From the NCBI RefSeq assembly GCF_018343515.1, contig NZ_JAGYPD010000002.1, positions 248,001 through 312,000 on the forward strand: a DNA stretch of 64,000 nt, read 5' to 3'. This document shows, one piece after another, positions 55,421-64,000 of this stretch. The notes under the pieces are model-generated. The model did no database searches. It saw nothing but the letters and a program-made list of their open reading frames with translations, and was not told the origin of the DNA. The translations under genes were made by a program, and so were the position numbers. This DNA is from Bacillus sp. FJAT-50079. Lineage in GTDB: Bacteria > Bacillota > Bacilli > Bacillales > Bacillaceae_C. Each line of letters begins with the position of its first letter. Positions within the stretch are counted from its first letter, which is position 1.

Positions 55421-55718
55421 TCAATTACCTCCTAAAATGAATTTTTCTATCAATAAATAAAAGAAGCTACCTCCACCCAATAGGGTAAAAAGTAACTTCC
55501 ACCAGTTTGATAAGTTAAAATTTTTCTTTGCAAAGAATTCATCTACCATGCGATTGTTTATAGTGGTAAGCATTTCCTTTTTGTTCACTGTTCCCTTCTT
55601 TGATCGTACGTTCAACACTGTCCATTTTATTTGTAAGTCCTGACATCGTAACTTCAAGCGTCGTTATTCGTTGTTCGTGATTTTGCCAAATGGGCATGTT
55701 GTCCAACTCCTTGGTCAT
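55421..55718 (-). pseudogene. xhlA: XhlA-like protein, frameshifted
   Basis: ATG 55718 (MTKELDNMPIWQNHEQRITT) gives the coiled N-terminus, with a shift near 55615 to NKKEMLTTINNRMVDEFFAKKNFNLSNWWKLLFTLLGGGSFFYLLI, the XhlA C-terminal helix. XhlA works with the holin to open the cell. The stop overlaps the holin ribosome site, as in functional cassettes. Confidence 0.8.
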
Positions 55719-55820
55719 TGGTTACCCCCTTCCTTTATCTAATCTATTTACACAAAAACCAGAGATAATTAATCACTACACTATTCATATAGCAAACTAG
55801 ATTCTGAAGATTAATTAACT

Positions 55821-56591
55821 TTAATTTTCCAGTCTTCTCCTCATATTTAAACTACTCGATCTTCCTTTTAAGCTAGTTATATTTTTATTGATTACATAGA
55901 TTAAAAATGTAATTATAATTAACATCACTAAAGTAAAATAAAATAATAACTGTAATTTTATGTTACCTTTGCAATAGTTAGCCAACAGCAGAATAATCAC
56001 ATAGACTGGCCCAATAATCCTCATCAAAATTTTCTTTTTGTTTGCAATTGATATATATAGCTTTAATAATTTTGGTTTTTTTTCTTGAATAATACTGTAA
56101 AATGTTAAATTGTTATAACTATTATTTACTTCCAAAAATTTACAGTTATTGTATTCATCACAAATTAAAATGGTTTTTCTATTAATCCTTCTAGAAATAA
56201 ACCACATTTTATCCCTAATATTATCTAAATAAATATAATATCTAACCTTAAAGCTAACAAACTCAACAATAAACATAATAATCAAATATAATGGGAAAAC
56301 AAAAACAAAGGTAAGAGCATAACAATAAAAAAAATAATAAAACAGTTGTTGTATATCTTTTATTTGAATACCTTGAAAAAACATTACTGCAGCGATAATT
56401 AGTGAATATACTAAGGTAATAAATAAAATATTGGAAGCTTCGATATAAAATTTTTTTACGTTTGATGTTAATATTTTTTCGACTGGTCGAATATTAATAT
56501 GATCAACAAACATTCTAAATACGCCAACAATAATCGGCACTATGCCCAAGAAGTTAAAACTAAAATTTTTACTTACTAATAAATCGAACAA
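55821..56591 (-). CDS. Four-helix membrane protein, unknown
   Basis: 256 residues with two pairs of membrane helices (about 54-75, 90-112, 190-207, 215-235) and a polar middle (SRRINRKTILICDEYNNCKFLEVNN). No signal motif recognised. Codon use and AT-richness differ from the host genes, so it is probably an acquired gene in the remnant region. No family recognised. Confidence 0.6.
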   Translation of the reverse strand: MFDLLVSKNFSFNFLGIVPIIVGVFRMFVDHINIRPVEKILTSNVKKFYIEASNILFITLVYSLIIAAVMFFQGIQIKDIQQLFYYFFYCYALTFVFVFPLYLIIMFIVEFVSFKVRYYIYLDNIRDKMWFISRRINRKTILICDEYNNCKFLEVNNSYNNLTFYSIIQEKKPKLLKLYISIANKKKILMRIIGPVYVIILLLANYCKGNIKLQLLFYFTLVMLIIITFLIYVINKNITSLKGRSSSLNMRRRLEN

Positions 56592-56722
56592 TAATCTTCA
56601 TCTCCGTAATAAAAGTAATGTATAGAACATTATACCTAAATTACAGTCTTAGAACAGTTCATTTTACCTATTTCATCTGCAAGTCGTCTTATTTAATTAA
56701 AAAGCCCCACATAACAGATGCT

Positions 56723-56974
56723 CTATCTTCTTAAATAAATTTTTGTAATTTCAGACCCAAAATCTATACGATTAATGATAAGTGGTCCTGAGATAACACT
56801 ACCATCGCTGAATTCTATTAATGATATTTTTCTTTTTTCCCTTAAGGCTTTTCTAAGAAATACTATTATTTCATCTTCTTCTGTTTTTACAAAGACATTA
56901 TTTTCATCTAAAATATAAAATCCATCTCCGATAATTTCTTGATTATCGATAACAACTTTAGCAAATTTTTTCAC
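56723..56974 (-). CDS. Hypothetical small protein
   Basis: 83 residues, GTG start with GAGGAGGGGG upstream. Strand-rich, acidic, ends RIDFGSEITKIYLRR. No family recognised. Confidence 0.55.
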   Translation of the reverse strand: MKKFAKVVIDNQEIIGDGFYILDENNVFVKTEEDEIIVFLRKALREKRKISLIEFSDGSVISGPLIINRIDFGSEITKIYLRR

Positions 56975-57049
56975 ATTACCCCCTCCTCTCGTCTACCACA
57001 TTCGACAAAAGGAGAAGTAACCCTTCTTTCATAAAAAAGCAATGATGTT

Positions 57050-57851
57050 TTACCTAAGATATTGAACTATATCTGTTCCAATTTGAGTTAAATTACAGTA
57101 TGTCAAGTTTTTTTCACCATTGAAGGCTTCTATGAAACCTTGTCTTTGTAATTCAATCACGGAATGCATGACTCTTTTGTAACTTTGTTGATTAGTCATT
57201 CCTTTGACTTGACAATATGCACTTGTAAATTCATGATGCCAATCCGATGTTATCTTAGATCTTAGCTCCAATCGAAGTTACAGATTGGAGTGTTATCGGT
57301 GGCCATTTTTCATAGTCTGCAATAATCGATAAAGATTGCGGAGTCAATCTCTCAATTTGGGCTAAAGCATATTTATGCTGATCGAACAATTCTTCAAAAT
57401 CGCTATTAATTATTACAAACTTCAGCACCGACGACAAATGCACCATTAGCTCTTCATCAGGTGGGAAATCTTCAATTATCCTAATAATTTTATTAAAAAG
57501 AGTATTTCCCTGCGGATTTGTTATAAATTCTTTCAACATTAATATGGCTTGATCCTGATCATCAATTTTATTTAAATATTGCTCAATAAGATGCGCTTTT
57601 TTTGCTTCATTTATTTCTTGATTAACTTCCTCATTCCAATTTATGATAGTTGATATTGCTTCGCCGATATTACCAAATAGAGATAATCCCTTATTTCTTA
57701 GAGTTTTCAAGCCTTTCTCTCTTTTTATCTCATCTAATTCTTGCTGTGATAATTCGGTTTGTTGCAATCTTTGGTCTAAGCTTTTGCTTTTTACATGAAG
57801 ATAACTTTCTGTATTTTTGGCAATATAAATTAATTCTTGATCCCTTTCCAT
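57050..57851 (-). pseudogene. DUF4393-like protein split by a 7-bp duplication
   Basis: The first frame (57255-57851, 198 residues) is helical (IEDFPPDEELMVHLSSVLKF...) and ends after WPPITLQSVTSIGAKI. The second (57050-57271) continues TSDWHHEFTSAYCQVKGMTN...NLTQIGTDIVQYL, a winged-helix-like end. Removing one copy of the tandem CTAAGAT (57252-57265) joins them in frame into about 264 residues. The joined pattern resembles DUF4393 proteins. A GATGGG site precedes ATG 57851. Confidence 0.6.
57252..57265 (-). repeat. 7-bp tandem duplication CTAAGAT x2
   Basis: On the minus strand CTAAGATCTAAGAT breaks the frame of the gene above. One copy fewer restores reading. It can expand or contract by slippage. 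Confidence 0.8.
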
Positions 57852-58029
57852 TTAGCCCATCTCCAATTAACATATTAACAGAAAATTTAACATGTTATTG
57901 GAAATGAAACAAGTTGCACCTACTTTCATTTATTTTTTTAGTTATAATTTATGGATTTCTTTTAATAATTTGCTCTATTTTTCCTAAGAGCAATGATTCA
58001 CCTTTACTATTTTTATCCACCGATATCCT

Positions 58030-58040
58030 CCCCCCCCCCC
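58030..58040. repeat. Run of 11 C
   Basis: An uninterrupted C homopolymer between the split gene and the next phage-like gene. A slippage-prone site and a place where assembly errors are likely. Confidence 0.7.
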
Positions 58041-58076
58041 TTCAAAACAATATAATAACCAACTGACTATCAGCCC

Positions 58077-58244
58077 CTAGAATTTTCCGTTTCTCGCTCT
58101 ATCCTGTTCGTTTAACTCTTCGACATCTTTATATACCACCTTCGCTATTTCCTTTCCATCCATTGTTACATTTAGCTGTGGCTTCCCGATTAATTCTAAC
58201 GCTTTTTTATACCCATCGTTAAAACCTTCTATATATCCCGGCAT
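58077..58244 (-). CDS. Small phage tail-region protein
   Basis: 55 residues, MPGYIEGFNDGYKKALELIG, then KPQLNVTMDGKEIAKVVYKD and ERNGKF-like end. The KPQLNVTMDGKEIA motif is a common piece of phage tail and tape-measure-linked proteins. GGAGG lies 9 nt before the ATG. Part of the second prophage remnant. Confidence 0.7.
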   Translation of the reverse strand: MPGYIEGFNDGYKKALELIGKPQLNVTMDGKEIAKVVYKDVEELNEQDRARNGKF

Positions 58245-58271
58245 CGTGAATCCTCCTAATAAAAAAAGCGC

Positions 58272-58625
58272 CTATTTCGCGCTTAACAGTCCATCAATAT
58301 AATTTTTGATCTCTTGAATTTTTTCGTCCGTCACCCGTTGGATTTCAGCCGATTTTTCATTAAGTGAATCTTGATAATCACTGTTAAGCTGTTGCTGTAA
58401 ATACTCCCTTGTCTCTAACTCCAACCTTTCAATTTCCCCTTGGGTTAAATCCGATACATCATTCTTTATCTTTTCACTTTTCCCCGATTGGTAGGCTTCG
58501 ATTTCTGATTGATAAGTTCCTTTCAACGCCGCTGCTGCATCCTCGATGTGATAGGCTAGTGCAGCTCCTACTCCGGCACCAACAAGAAATAATACAACTG
58601 TTGAGATTAGTATTTTTACTTTCAT
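58272..58625 (-). CDS. Secreted or anchored coiled-coil protein
   Basis: 117 residues with a hydrophobic N-terminus (TVVLFLVGAGVGAALAYHI), then a long acidic coiled coil rich in Gln, Glu, Lys. AAGGAGGG lies 7 nt before the ATG. It could be a phage lysis accessory such as a spanin-like or holin-related protein, but no motif supports that. Confidence 0.6.
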   Translation of the reverse strand: MKVKILISTVVLFLVGAGVGAALAYHIEDAAAALKGTYQSEIEAYQSGKSEKIKNDVSDLTQGEIERLELETREYLQQQLNSDYQDSLNEKSAEIQRVTDEKIQEIKNYIDGLLSAK

Positions 58626-58732
58626 CGCTTTGCCCTCCTTTTATCTAGTATATGTGTTGCGAGATTTCATATTCGTTTATTTACCCTTTCAAGGCAAAAT
58701 AAAAAAACCTCAAAGGAGGACTTAAAATAATT

Positions 58733-58839
58733 TATAAATCAAATACACGATTAAAATCAAAATAGGCACAGACATACATAGTCCATAGTCCCCACAAAAG
58801 ACCTTTTAAAAATTTACTTTCCTTTTCTGTTTTCTCCAT
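58733..58839 (-). pseudogene. Short one-helix protein, frameshifted
   Basis: ATG 58839 starts MEKTEKESKFLKGLLWGLW; a shift restores VPILILIVYLIYKLF. Small and low-confidence. It resembles tiny membrane proteins of phage lysis regions. Confidence 0.3.
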
Positions 58840-59157
58840 GATCTTCCCACCAAGCATTACATCCTTACCTGGATTTTACATCAATAATTGTTCAAACAAG
58901 AATACATCATTCTTTATAAGGAATGACATATGATGCAAGTCGAAATAAAAACACCTACTCAGCTAGGTGCCCCATGTCGATCAACGTTTGTTCTTCCCTC
59001 AGTTTCTTATAATTTTCTTTGAAAAATCTGTATTGCTCTTCGTTATTGTTAAATCGAAACAGTTTATGATAAAAAGAAGAACTTCCGGTTTAAGCGGTGC
59101 GCCTAAATTGTCTTTATGACGATTCATAAACTCAGAAAGTATATTATCTAATTCACC

Positions 59158-60338
59158 TTATGAATAATCTCCTACGCTTTCTTTATTCGTTATGTTAAGA
59201 TCGATTAAAACCTCGGAGACCATACTATGAAATGGATACTTATGATGAACTTCTAAATATCCATTTTTTCCAGTAATATCACAAGTGTAATTCGTTGCTT
59301 TGAGGGAATCTTCCTTCCAGTCATGTAGCAGTTCCCTTAAGAATTTATTTAAAGTTGTTACTCCTCCTTTCCAGTTATGGTGGTATTCTCCTCGTACGTC
59401 TTCGTAACTACAAAGCCGACATCTATGGCCCTTTAAGAAACTTCCGAACGTTGTTTCCGATTCATGACCTCGTTCGCATCTCACCATTATTCCTGATCTA
59501 TTATTTTCATATTTCTTTGATATAAGTTCGTGCCCAAATGATTCTATATACCACTTAACATATTCGTAGGTATATTTAACGACCCCTGCACAATAAGGGC
59601 ACCTGCTTTTATTGTTATAAAAATTAATAAAATTTGTTGTGTAGATATGACCCTTGTCGCATTCGATCTTAAGCTTTGATAGATTACTTTGGTAATCGCT
59701 ATTCAATAATTTGTAGCCTGTTCCACTCTCAAATTCTATGTGGTTTTTGATAAAATCGATAGTATGCCGTTTGTTATCGGCCCTCTTTTGGATTGCACAC
59801 TGCGGACATCTCCCCCCGTCAAAAAACTTACTCATATCAACTTCATACTTATCGTGAAATTTTTCGCATTGCAGAACAGCTCTTTCTTCCGTTACGAAGT
59901 CAACAAATTTATAATTTTCTTTTTTAACCTCTTTTTTAAATCTATTAATTCTATCTTCTCTTCTGCACATCCGACACTTGCTTTCATTTTTCAAAAAACA
60001 TGACCATTTGGACATCGCATGTCAATCATAGAAATATTCATTCGATATTCAGACAATATTCCAAATCCGTTATAAGTGTTATTTAGATAGTCTCGAATTT
60101 TATCGGTAGTCCATTTATTATCACACTTGGAACAAAAGAGACCATCCCTTTTAATCATCTTCCATCTCTTTTGGAGTAGGTGTCCTGAAGGGCAGACTAA
60201 TTCAAAATATTGCATTTGATTAACGTATTCACTGGTTAATAATTTGTATCCCTCTGACTCGACATGCAATTTTATCTTATCTGCCATTTTCATTTGAATT
60301 AAACTTCCTATCAATCTGATGAAAATGCTATTTACCAT
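59158..60338 (-). pseudogene. HNH endonuclease with repeated zinc ribbons, split by a T-run frameshift
   Basis: The upstream frame (59991-60338) has CPSGH...CSKC ending CPNGHVF; the downstream frame (59158-60015) continues with LKNESKCRMC, then three more CxKGH...CPxC ribbons and a C-terminal HNH (CDITGKNGYLEVHHKYPFHSM). One T added to the T6 run near 59998 joins them (about 385 residues). Such proteins are mobile endonucleases of phages. Confidence 0.7.
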
Positions 60339-60446
60339 ATTCTGTATCTAAAACAATTTGAATATCTGTTCGATCTTGTTCTGGAGCACCATCTATTGTC
60401 CTACGTTAATTATATATCAAACTCGCAAATATACGATGTATCGGCT

Positions 60447-60656
60447 TTATTTCAAACAATCCCCCCCTCCTATTAACATCATATAAATATCAGCAATCGC
60501 TTCTTCGTTATTCAAATCTTCTTTAAGTAATTTTTCGTTTTCCTCTACCAATTCCATAAATGCCATGGCTGTCATTTCAGTTTCTTCTCTTAATCTATCA
60601 AATTCACTTGGCTGTGGACTTTCATTTCTTCGCGTTTCTAATTCCTCGTTACCCAT
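60447..60656 (-). CDS. Small phage coiled protein
   Basis: 69 residues: MGNEELETRRNESPQPSEFD then VEENEKLLKEDLNNEEAIADIYMMLIGG. The last part (ADIYMMLIGG) is a frequent ending of short proteins placed between tail fibre and lysis genes in Bacillus phages. It fits that position here. Confidence 0.65.
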   Translation of the reverse strand: MGNEELETRRNESPQPSEFDRLREETEMTAMAFMELVEENEKLLKEDLNNEEAIADIYMMLIGGGDCLK

Positions 60657-60747
60657 TTTCTAAACGTAAAATCATAGACAGGATCACATAAAGAGCCCGT
60701 CCATCCTCTGACGACAAGCTCATCGTCTTCCCACTCGCTTAATGCTT

Positions 60748-61245
60748 CTACGACTTTTCCGCTTCCATCAATTCTGAAATACTGCAAGTTATCACCACAT
60801 AGAAATAAACTCCATCAAGGCTCACCCAGCCATTAGATCCTTCAAATAATGATATGTCACCATTATTAGCAATAAAAATCTTACCGAAGCCCGTATTAGT
60901 TGGAACTGGAAACACGCGAGCATCGGGTGGAATATGCCCACTCGATAGCCTAAACATCGGACGGACACTCCCCTTTAGGTGAACCCAACCTTGACGATCT
61001 TTAACAAAGCCTGCTGGGGCATACCCTGATCCACGATTGACCCAGAAGTTCATAAACGAGGGTGAAGTGTATGAATTTTGCGCTATCCTCGCGATATTTA
61101 ACGTCTCGCCTACCAGTGACATCGAAGGGGACCCGAGCTTGCCGCTGCGATGCCACTGGTGATTGTTATCTCCTATACGATGGTAGTTTTCATCGTCACG
61201 CTTAAGGCGCATGTCGCCGCCGCACATCAATCTCACCGTTAGCAA
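60748..61245 (-). pseudogene. C-terminal fragment of a phage tail fibre
   Basis: About 165 residues with WVNRGSGYAPAGFVKDRQGWVHLKGSV, SGHIPPDARVFPVPTNTGFG and GSNGWVSLDGVYFYV, which are the C-terminal motif order of siphovirus tail fibres. No ribosome site or N-terminal part, and the frame ends in other coding-like sequence. It would bind the host receptor in the intact protein. Confidence 0.75.
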
Positions 61246-61364
61246 ATTTCGTACGTCTCCGAATATGAAGGGTTTAACAGCTTAAGACCCCAGCAAGTGT
61301 ATTTTTTATAGCAAATTCACTTAGCGTCGAATCTCCCCCCATATCCGATGCGTAAACCCCTGTC

Positions 61365-62247
61365 TTGTCTAGTTTAAAGGAGGATGATTTTGTAATTGAT
61401 AGCCATGTTAACCCCTACTTTGGAAATATAGATATTAAAGATTTGAAACCAATGATCTATCAAAAATTCATTAACGATAAAATTGAATCTGGATTATCGA
61501 CCGAAACAGCAAGGCGAATACACAATTTAATGAATCAAGCTTATAAGCGAGCTGTGTTAAATGGATATTTAGAAAAGAATCCATGTGCAGGTGTACAAAT
61601 CAAGCGAAGAGAAGTAAAACAGTTAAAATATCTAGAGCCTGAATTCGTTGCCCCCTTCTTAAAACACGCTTAACATCTATGGTTTATTCTTTAAGGTTTT
61701 GTTTGAAAGCGGACTGAGAAAAGGCGAAGCCGCCGCTCTTCAGTGGTCTGATATTAACTGGAAAGAAAATACGATAACTATTAAGCATACTCTCGATTTT
61801 CAACCAGACGAGGATGAAGAATTATTTGGAGATACTAAGACATATCATTCGAAACGTGTCATACGATGCGGCAATCAGTGATGTCGGATTTACAAGCACA
61901 TCTCAAATATCAGAATCAACGTAAATTGTATTTAGAGGACGTTGATCACCACAACCTAAATTTAGTTCTTTGTAGGGATGATGGTACCCCTTTGCCAAAT
62001 ATTCCTTTTATAACGCTTTTAAATCTTGTTTAGTTTAAAAATAGATGGTCCAAAGCTTCCGATTCACTCTACACGCCATACACACGCTGTTATGATGTTA
62101 GAGGCTGGCGCTGACATGAAAATACTTCAAGAAAGGTTTGGTCACGGAAGTATGCAAATTACATCAGATATATATTCTCACGTGTCAAAACGAATTGAGA
62201 CAAGGTCAATCGAAAAGTTCGAGACCGATATGAGGGAAATAGAATGA
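61365..62247 (+). pseudogene. Broken tyrosine integrase
   Basis: Three frames with one product: SHVNPYFGNIDIKDLKPMIYQKF (core-binding part, 61365-61673), ESGLRKGEAAALQWSDINWKEN with the catalytic Arg (61699-61881), and STRHTHAVMMLEAGADMKILQERFGHGSMQITSDIYSHV with HxxR, His and Tyr (62026-62247). At least two frameshifts or deletions separate them, and the N-terminus is lost. It is the integrase of the second prophage, next to glnA. Confidence 0.88.
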
Positions 62248-62312
62248 AATTTATTGGTCAATATATGGTCAAGTTGAAATATTTGACCAAAATACTATCC
62301 GTTTGTAATATA

Positions 62313-62347
62313 CAAAAACCGCCAGAGCCTTACAGCTCCAACGGTTC
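62313..62347 (-). terminator. Terminator of glnA
   Basis: AACCG..GGAGC and GCTC..CGGTT pair around GTAAG, with T5 following on the minus strand. Confidence 0.8.
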
Positions 62348-62353
62348 TCCTTT

Positions 62354-63688
62354 TTAATACAACGTCATATATTGCTCCCTTTCCCAAGGGTGTACTTGTG
62401 TTCTAAATCGTTCCCATTCGACTTCTTTTGTTTCGATGAAATTGTCAAAAATATGGTTGCCAAGCGCCGCTTTAATGATTTCATCTTGTTTTAATTGTTC
62501 TAACGCCTCGTAGAGGTTTGCCGGTAAATCGAAGACCCCTTCTTCACGTCTTTCCCGTTTGTTCATATTATAGATGTTTTTATCTACGGAAGGTGGCGGT
62601 GTAAGTCCTTGTTCGATTCCGCTTAATCCTGCTTTTAATAAAACAGCCATCGATAAATAAGGGTTGGCAGTCGGATCGACGCTTCTCACCTCGAGCCGTG
62701 TGCTTAATCCACGTGAAGATGGAATTCTTACTAACGGGCTTCTGTTTTGAGCAGACCAAGCGATGTAGCATGGAGCTTCATAGCCTGGTACGAGCCGTTT
62801 ATACGAATTGACGGTCGGATTTGTAATGGCGGTAAAGCCAGGGGCATGCTCAAGAACGCCTGCCATAAATTGATATGCAGTTTCACTCAAATGTAGCTTT
62901 CCACTTTCTTCGAAAAAGGCATTTTGCCCATTTTTGAACAAGGACATATTGAAATGCATCCCTGATCCAGCAACACCGAATAATGGTTTAGGCATAAAGG
63001 TTGCATGCAGCCCATGATTGCGGGCAATTGTTTTAACGACAAGCTTAAATGTTTGAATTTGGTCACATGCTGCAATTGCATCTGCATATTTAAAATCAAT
63101 CTCATGCTGCCCTGGTGCTTCTTCATGATGCGAAGCCTCAATTTCAAAGCCCATTTCCTCAAGTTCTAGTACAATGTCACGGCGGCAGTTTTCACCAAGA
63201 TCCGTTGGAGCAAGGTCAAAATAACCGCCGTTATCGTTTAATTCCAGTGTTGGTTTTCCATTGTCATCTAACTTAAATAAGAAAAACTCAGGCTCTGGTC
63301 CAAGATTGAATTGAGTGAATCCAAACCCTTCCATTTCTTTTAACACTCGCTTTAAATTGCTGCGTGGGTCTCCTGCAAAAGGCTTTAAATCAGAGTTATA
63401 CACATCACAAATTAAGCGAGCGACTTTGCCTTTCTTCGCTGTCCATGGAAAAATGACCCATGTATCTAAATCTGGATACAAATACATATCCGATTCCTCG
63501 ATGCGAACAAATCCGTTGATGGATGAACCATCAAACATCATTTTGTTATCAAGCGCTTTTCCTAATTGGCTGATCGGTATTTCCACATTTTTTACCGTAC
63601 CCAAAATATCCGTAAATTGCAATCTGACAAACTTCACATTTTGTTCTTCAGCAAGTTGTATGATACTTTCTTTCGTAAACATTCCCAT
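62354..63688 (-). CDS. glnA: Glutamine synthetase, type I-alpha
   Basis: 444 residues from [20 protein letters not shown]. Complete: [22 protein letters not shown], the metal-binding EPEFFLF and [58 protein letters not shown] and [19 protein letters not shown]. It makes glutamine from glutamate and ammonia. AGGAGG lies 13 nt upstream of ATG 63688. The frame extends further but this start fits B. subtilis glnA. In B. subtilis glnR precedes it; here the upstream neighbour is ynbB. Confidence 0.97.
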   Translation of the reverse strand: MGMFTKESIIQLAEEQNVKFVRLQFTDILGTVKNVEIPISQLGKALDNKMMFDGSSINGFVRIEESDMYLYPDLDTWVIFPWTAKKGKVARLICDVYNSDLKPFAGDPRSNLKRVLKEMEGFGFTQFNLGPEPEFFLFKLDDNGKPTLELNDNGGYFDLAPTDLGENCRRDIVLELEEMGFEIEASHHEEAPGQHEIDFKYADAIAACDQIQTFKLVVKTIARNHGLHATFMPKPLFGVAGSGMHFNMSLFKNGQNAFFEESGKLHLSETAYQFMAGVLEHAPGFTAITNPTVNSYKRLVPGYEAPCYIAWSAQNRSPLVRIPSSRGLSTRLEVRSVDPTANPYLSMAVLLKAGLSGIEQGLTPPPSVDKNIYNMNKRERREEGVFDLPANLYEALEQLKQDEIIKAALGNHIFDNFIETKEVEWERFRTQVHPWEREQYMTLY

Positions 63689-63748
63689 CGCCCTGTCATT
63701 GCCTCCTAAGTTGAAAAAAAACATAATACAAATTTTACAAAACTTTTT

Positions 63749-63777
63749 TAAAAAAAGACAGCTTTTTTTTAGCTGTC
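63749..63777 (-). terminator. Terminator between ynbB and glnA
   Basis: GACAGCT and AGCTGTC pair, with T7 following on the minus strand. It separates the two genes and implies a glnA promoter in the roughly 60 nt that remain. Confidence 0.8.
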
Positions 63778-63789
63778 TGCAAATTTTTT

Positions 63790-64000
63790 TCAATTAAATG
63801 TGATTAAACCTTTTTCTACCAATCTTTCAATAGCGATGACGATGGCAATTTTTACATGGGCGTATGTTAATCCACCTTGGACGTAAGCCGTGTATGGCGG
63901 ACGAATCGGTCCGTCAGCTGATAATTCGATACTTGAACCTTGAATGAACGCACCTGCGGCCATAATGACTTCATCCTCATAACCAGGCATTGCGCTCGGA
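63790..64000 (-). CDS. ynbB: YnbB (methionine gamma-lyase family), C-terminal end
   Basis: Seventy residues ending [12 protein letters not shown] are present; the 5' end is beyond the window. [40 protein letters not shown] is the highly conserved C-terminal segment of this PLP-dependent family. In B. subtilis it precedes glnR. Confidence 0.9.
   Translation of the reverse strand, partial: PSAMPGYEDEVIMAAGAFIQGSSIELSADGPIRPPYTAYVQGGLTYAHVKIAIVIAIERLVEKGLITFN

Noticed and set aside
59158-60338. Two separate functional genes
   Set aside because: Zinc ribbons continue exactly across a T-run shift, so one broken gene is more likely.

Overview
The window is the chromosome of an endospore-forming Bacillaceae bacterium. 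The order glnA, lexA, yneA, yneB, ynzC, tkt, sirA, yneF, then ccdA and yneK is close to the glnA-to-yneK stretch of Bacillus subtilis. SpoIIP, SirA, a YjcZ-type peptide, Bacillus-type SOS boxes and strong GGAGG ribosome sites fit this. The species cannot be fixed from sequence alone. No rRNA, tRNA or CRISPR array was seen.

Layout. (1) 1-8.4 kb, host: PspC protein, a YvrJ/DUF2922/DUF1659 cluster, yneK, an aquaglyceroporin, an FdhA-type zinc dehydrogenase with a perfect sigma-54 promoter and a divergent sigma-54 activator, ccdA, and an ECF sigma factor followed by an interrupted membrane gene with a signal-peptidase-like domain. (2) 8.47-35.67 kb: an AT-rich prophage of about 27 kb inserted at the 3' end of yneF and bounded by a 77-bp direct repeat with one mismatch. 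It carries packaging, head and tail-tube genes through the tape measure, a Rep-like protein with iteron-like repeats, two sigma-like proteins, nucleases, lipoproteins and an integrase. I find no tail tip beyond an orphan Dit-like gene, no receptor-binding protein, no lysis genes and no recognisable CI repressor. (3) 35.6-48.9 kb, host: yneF, sirA, tkt, ynzC, the SOS divergon yneB-yneA/lexA, spoIIP, an SH3b amidase, a nucleobase permease, an MltG-like protein, an AraC regulator and small genes. (4) 49-62.3 kb: a decayed region with small host-like genes and remnants of a second prophage (tail-fibre end, HNH gene, XhlA/holin/amidase lysis cassette, broken integrase), with many frameshifts. (5) 62.3-64 kb: glnA and the end of ynbB, with no glnR between them.

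Working together: the prophage late genes form one leftward operon, TerS to tape measure, with overlapping starts and a programmed -1 frameshift in the tail chaperones. The host SOS divergon couples LexA, the division inhibitor YneA and the resolvase YneB. The points most worth a second look are a candidate structured RNA on the + strand beside the integrase (33.88-34.33 kb), the incomplete but largely intact prophage, the pair of sigma-like proteins around a dense inverted-repeat block, the odd TGTA-rich segment upstream of the large terminase, and the second remnant, which keeps the fibre and lysis parts that the first prophage lacks.
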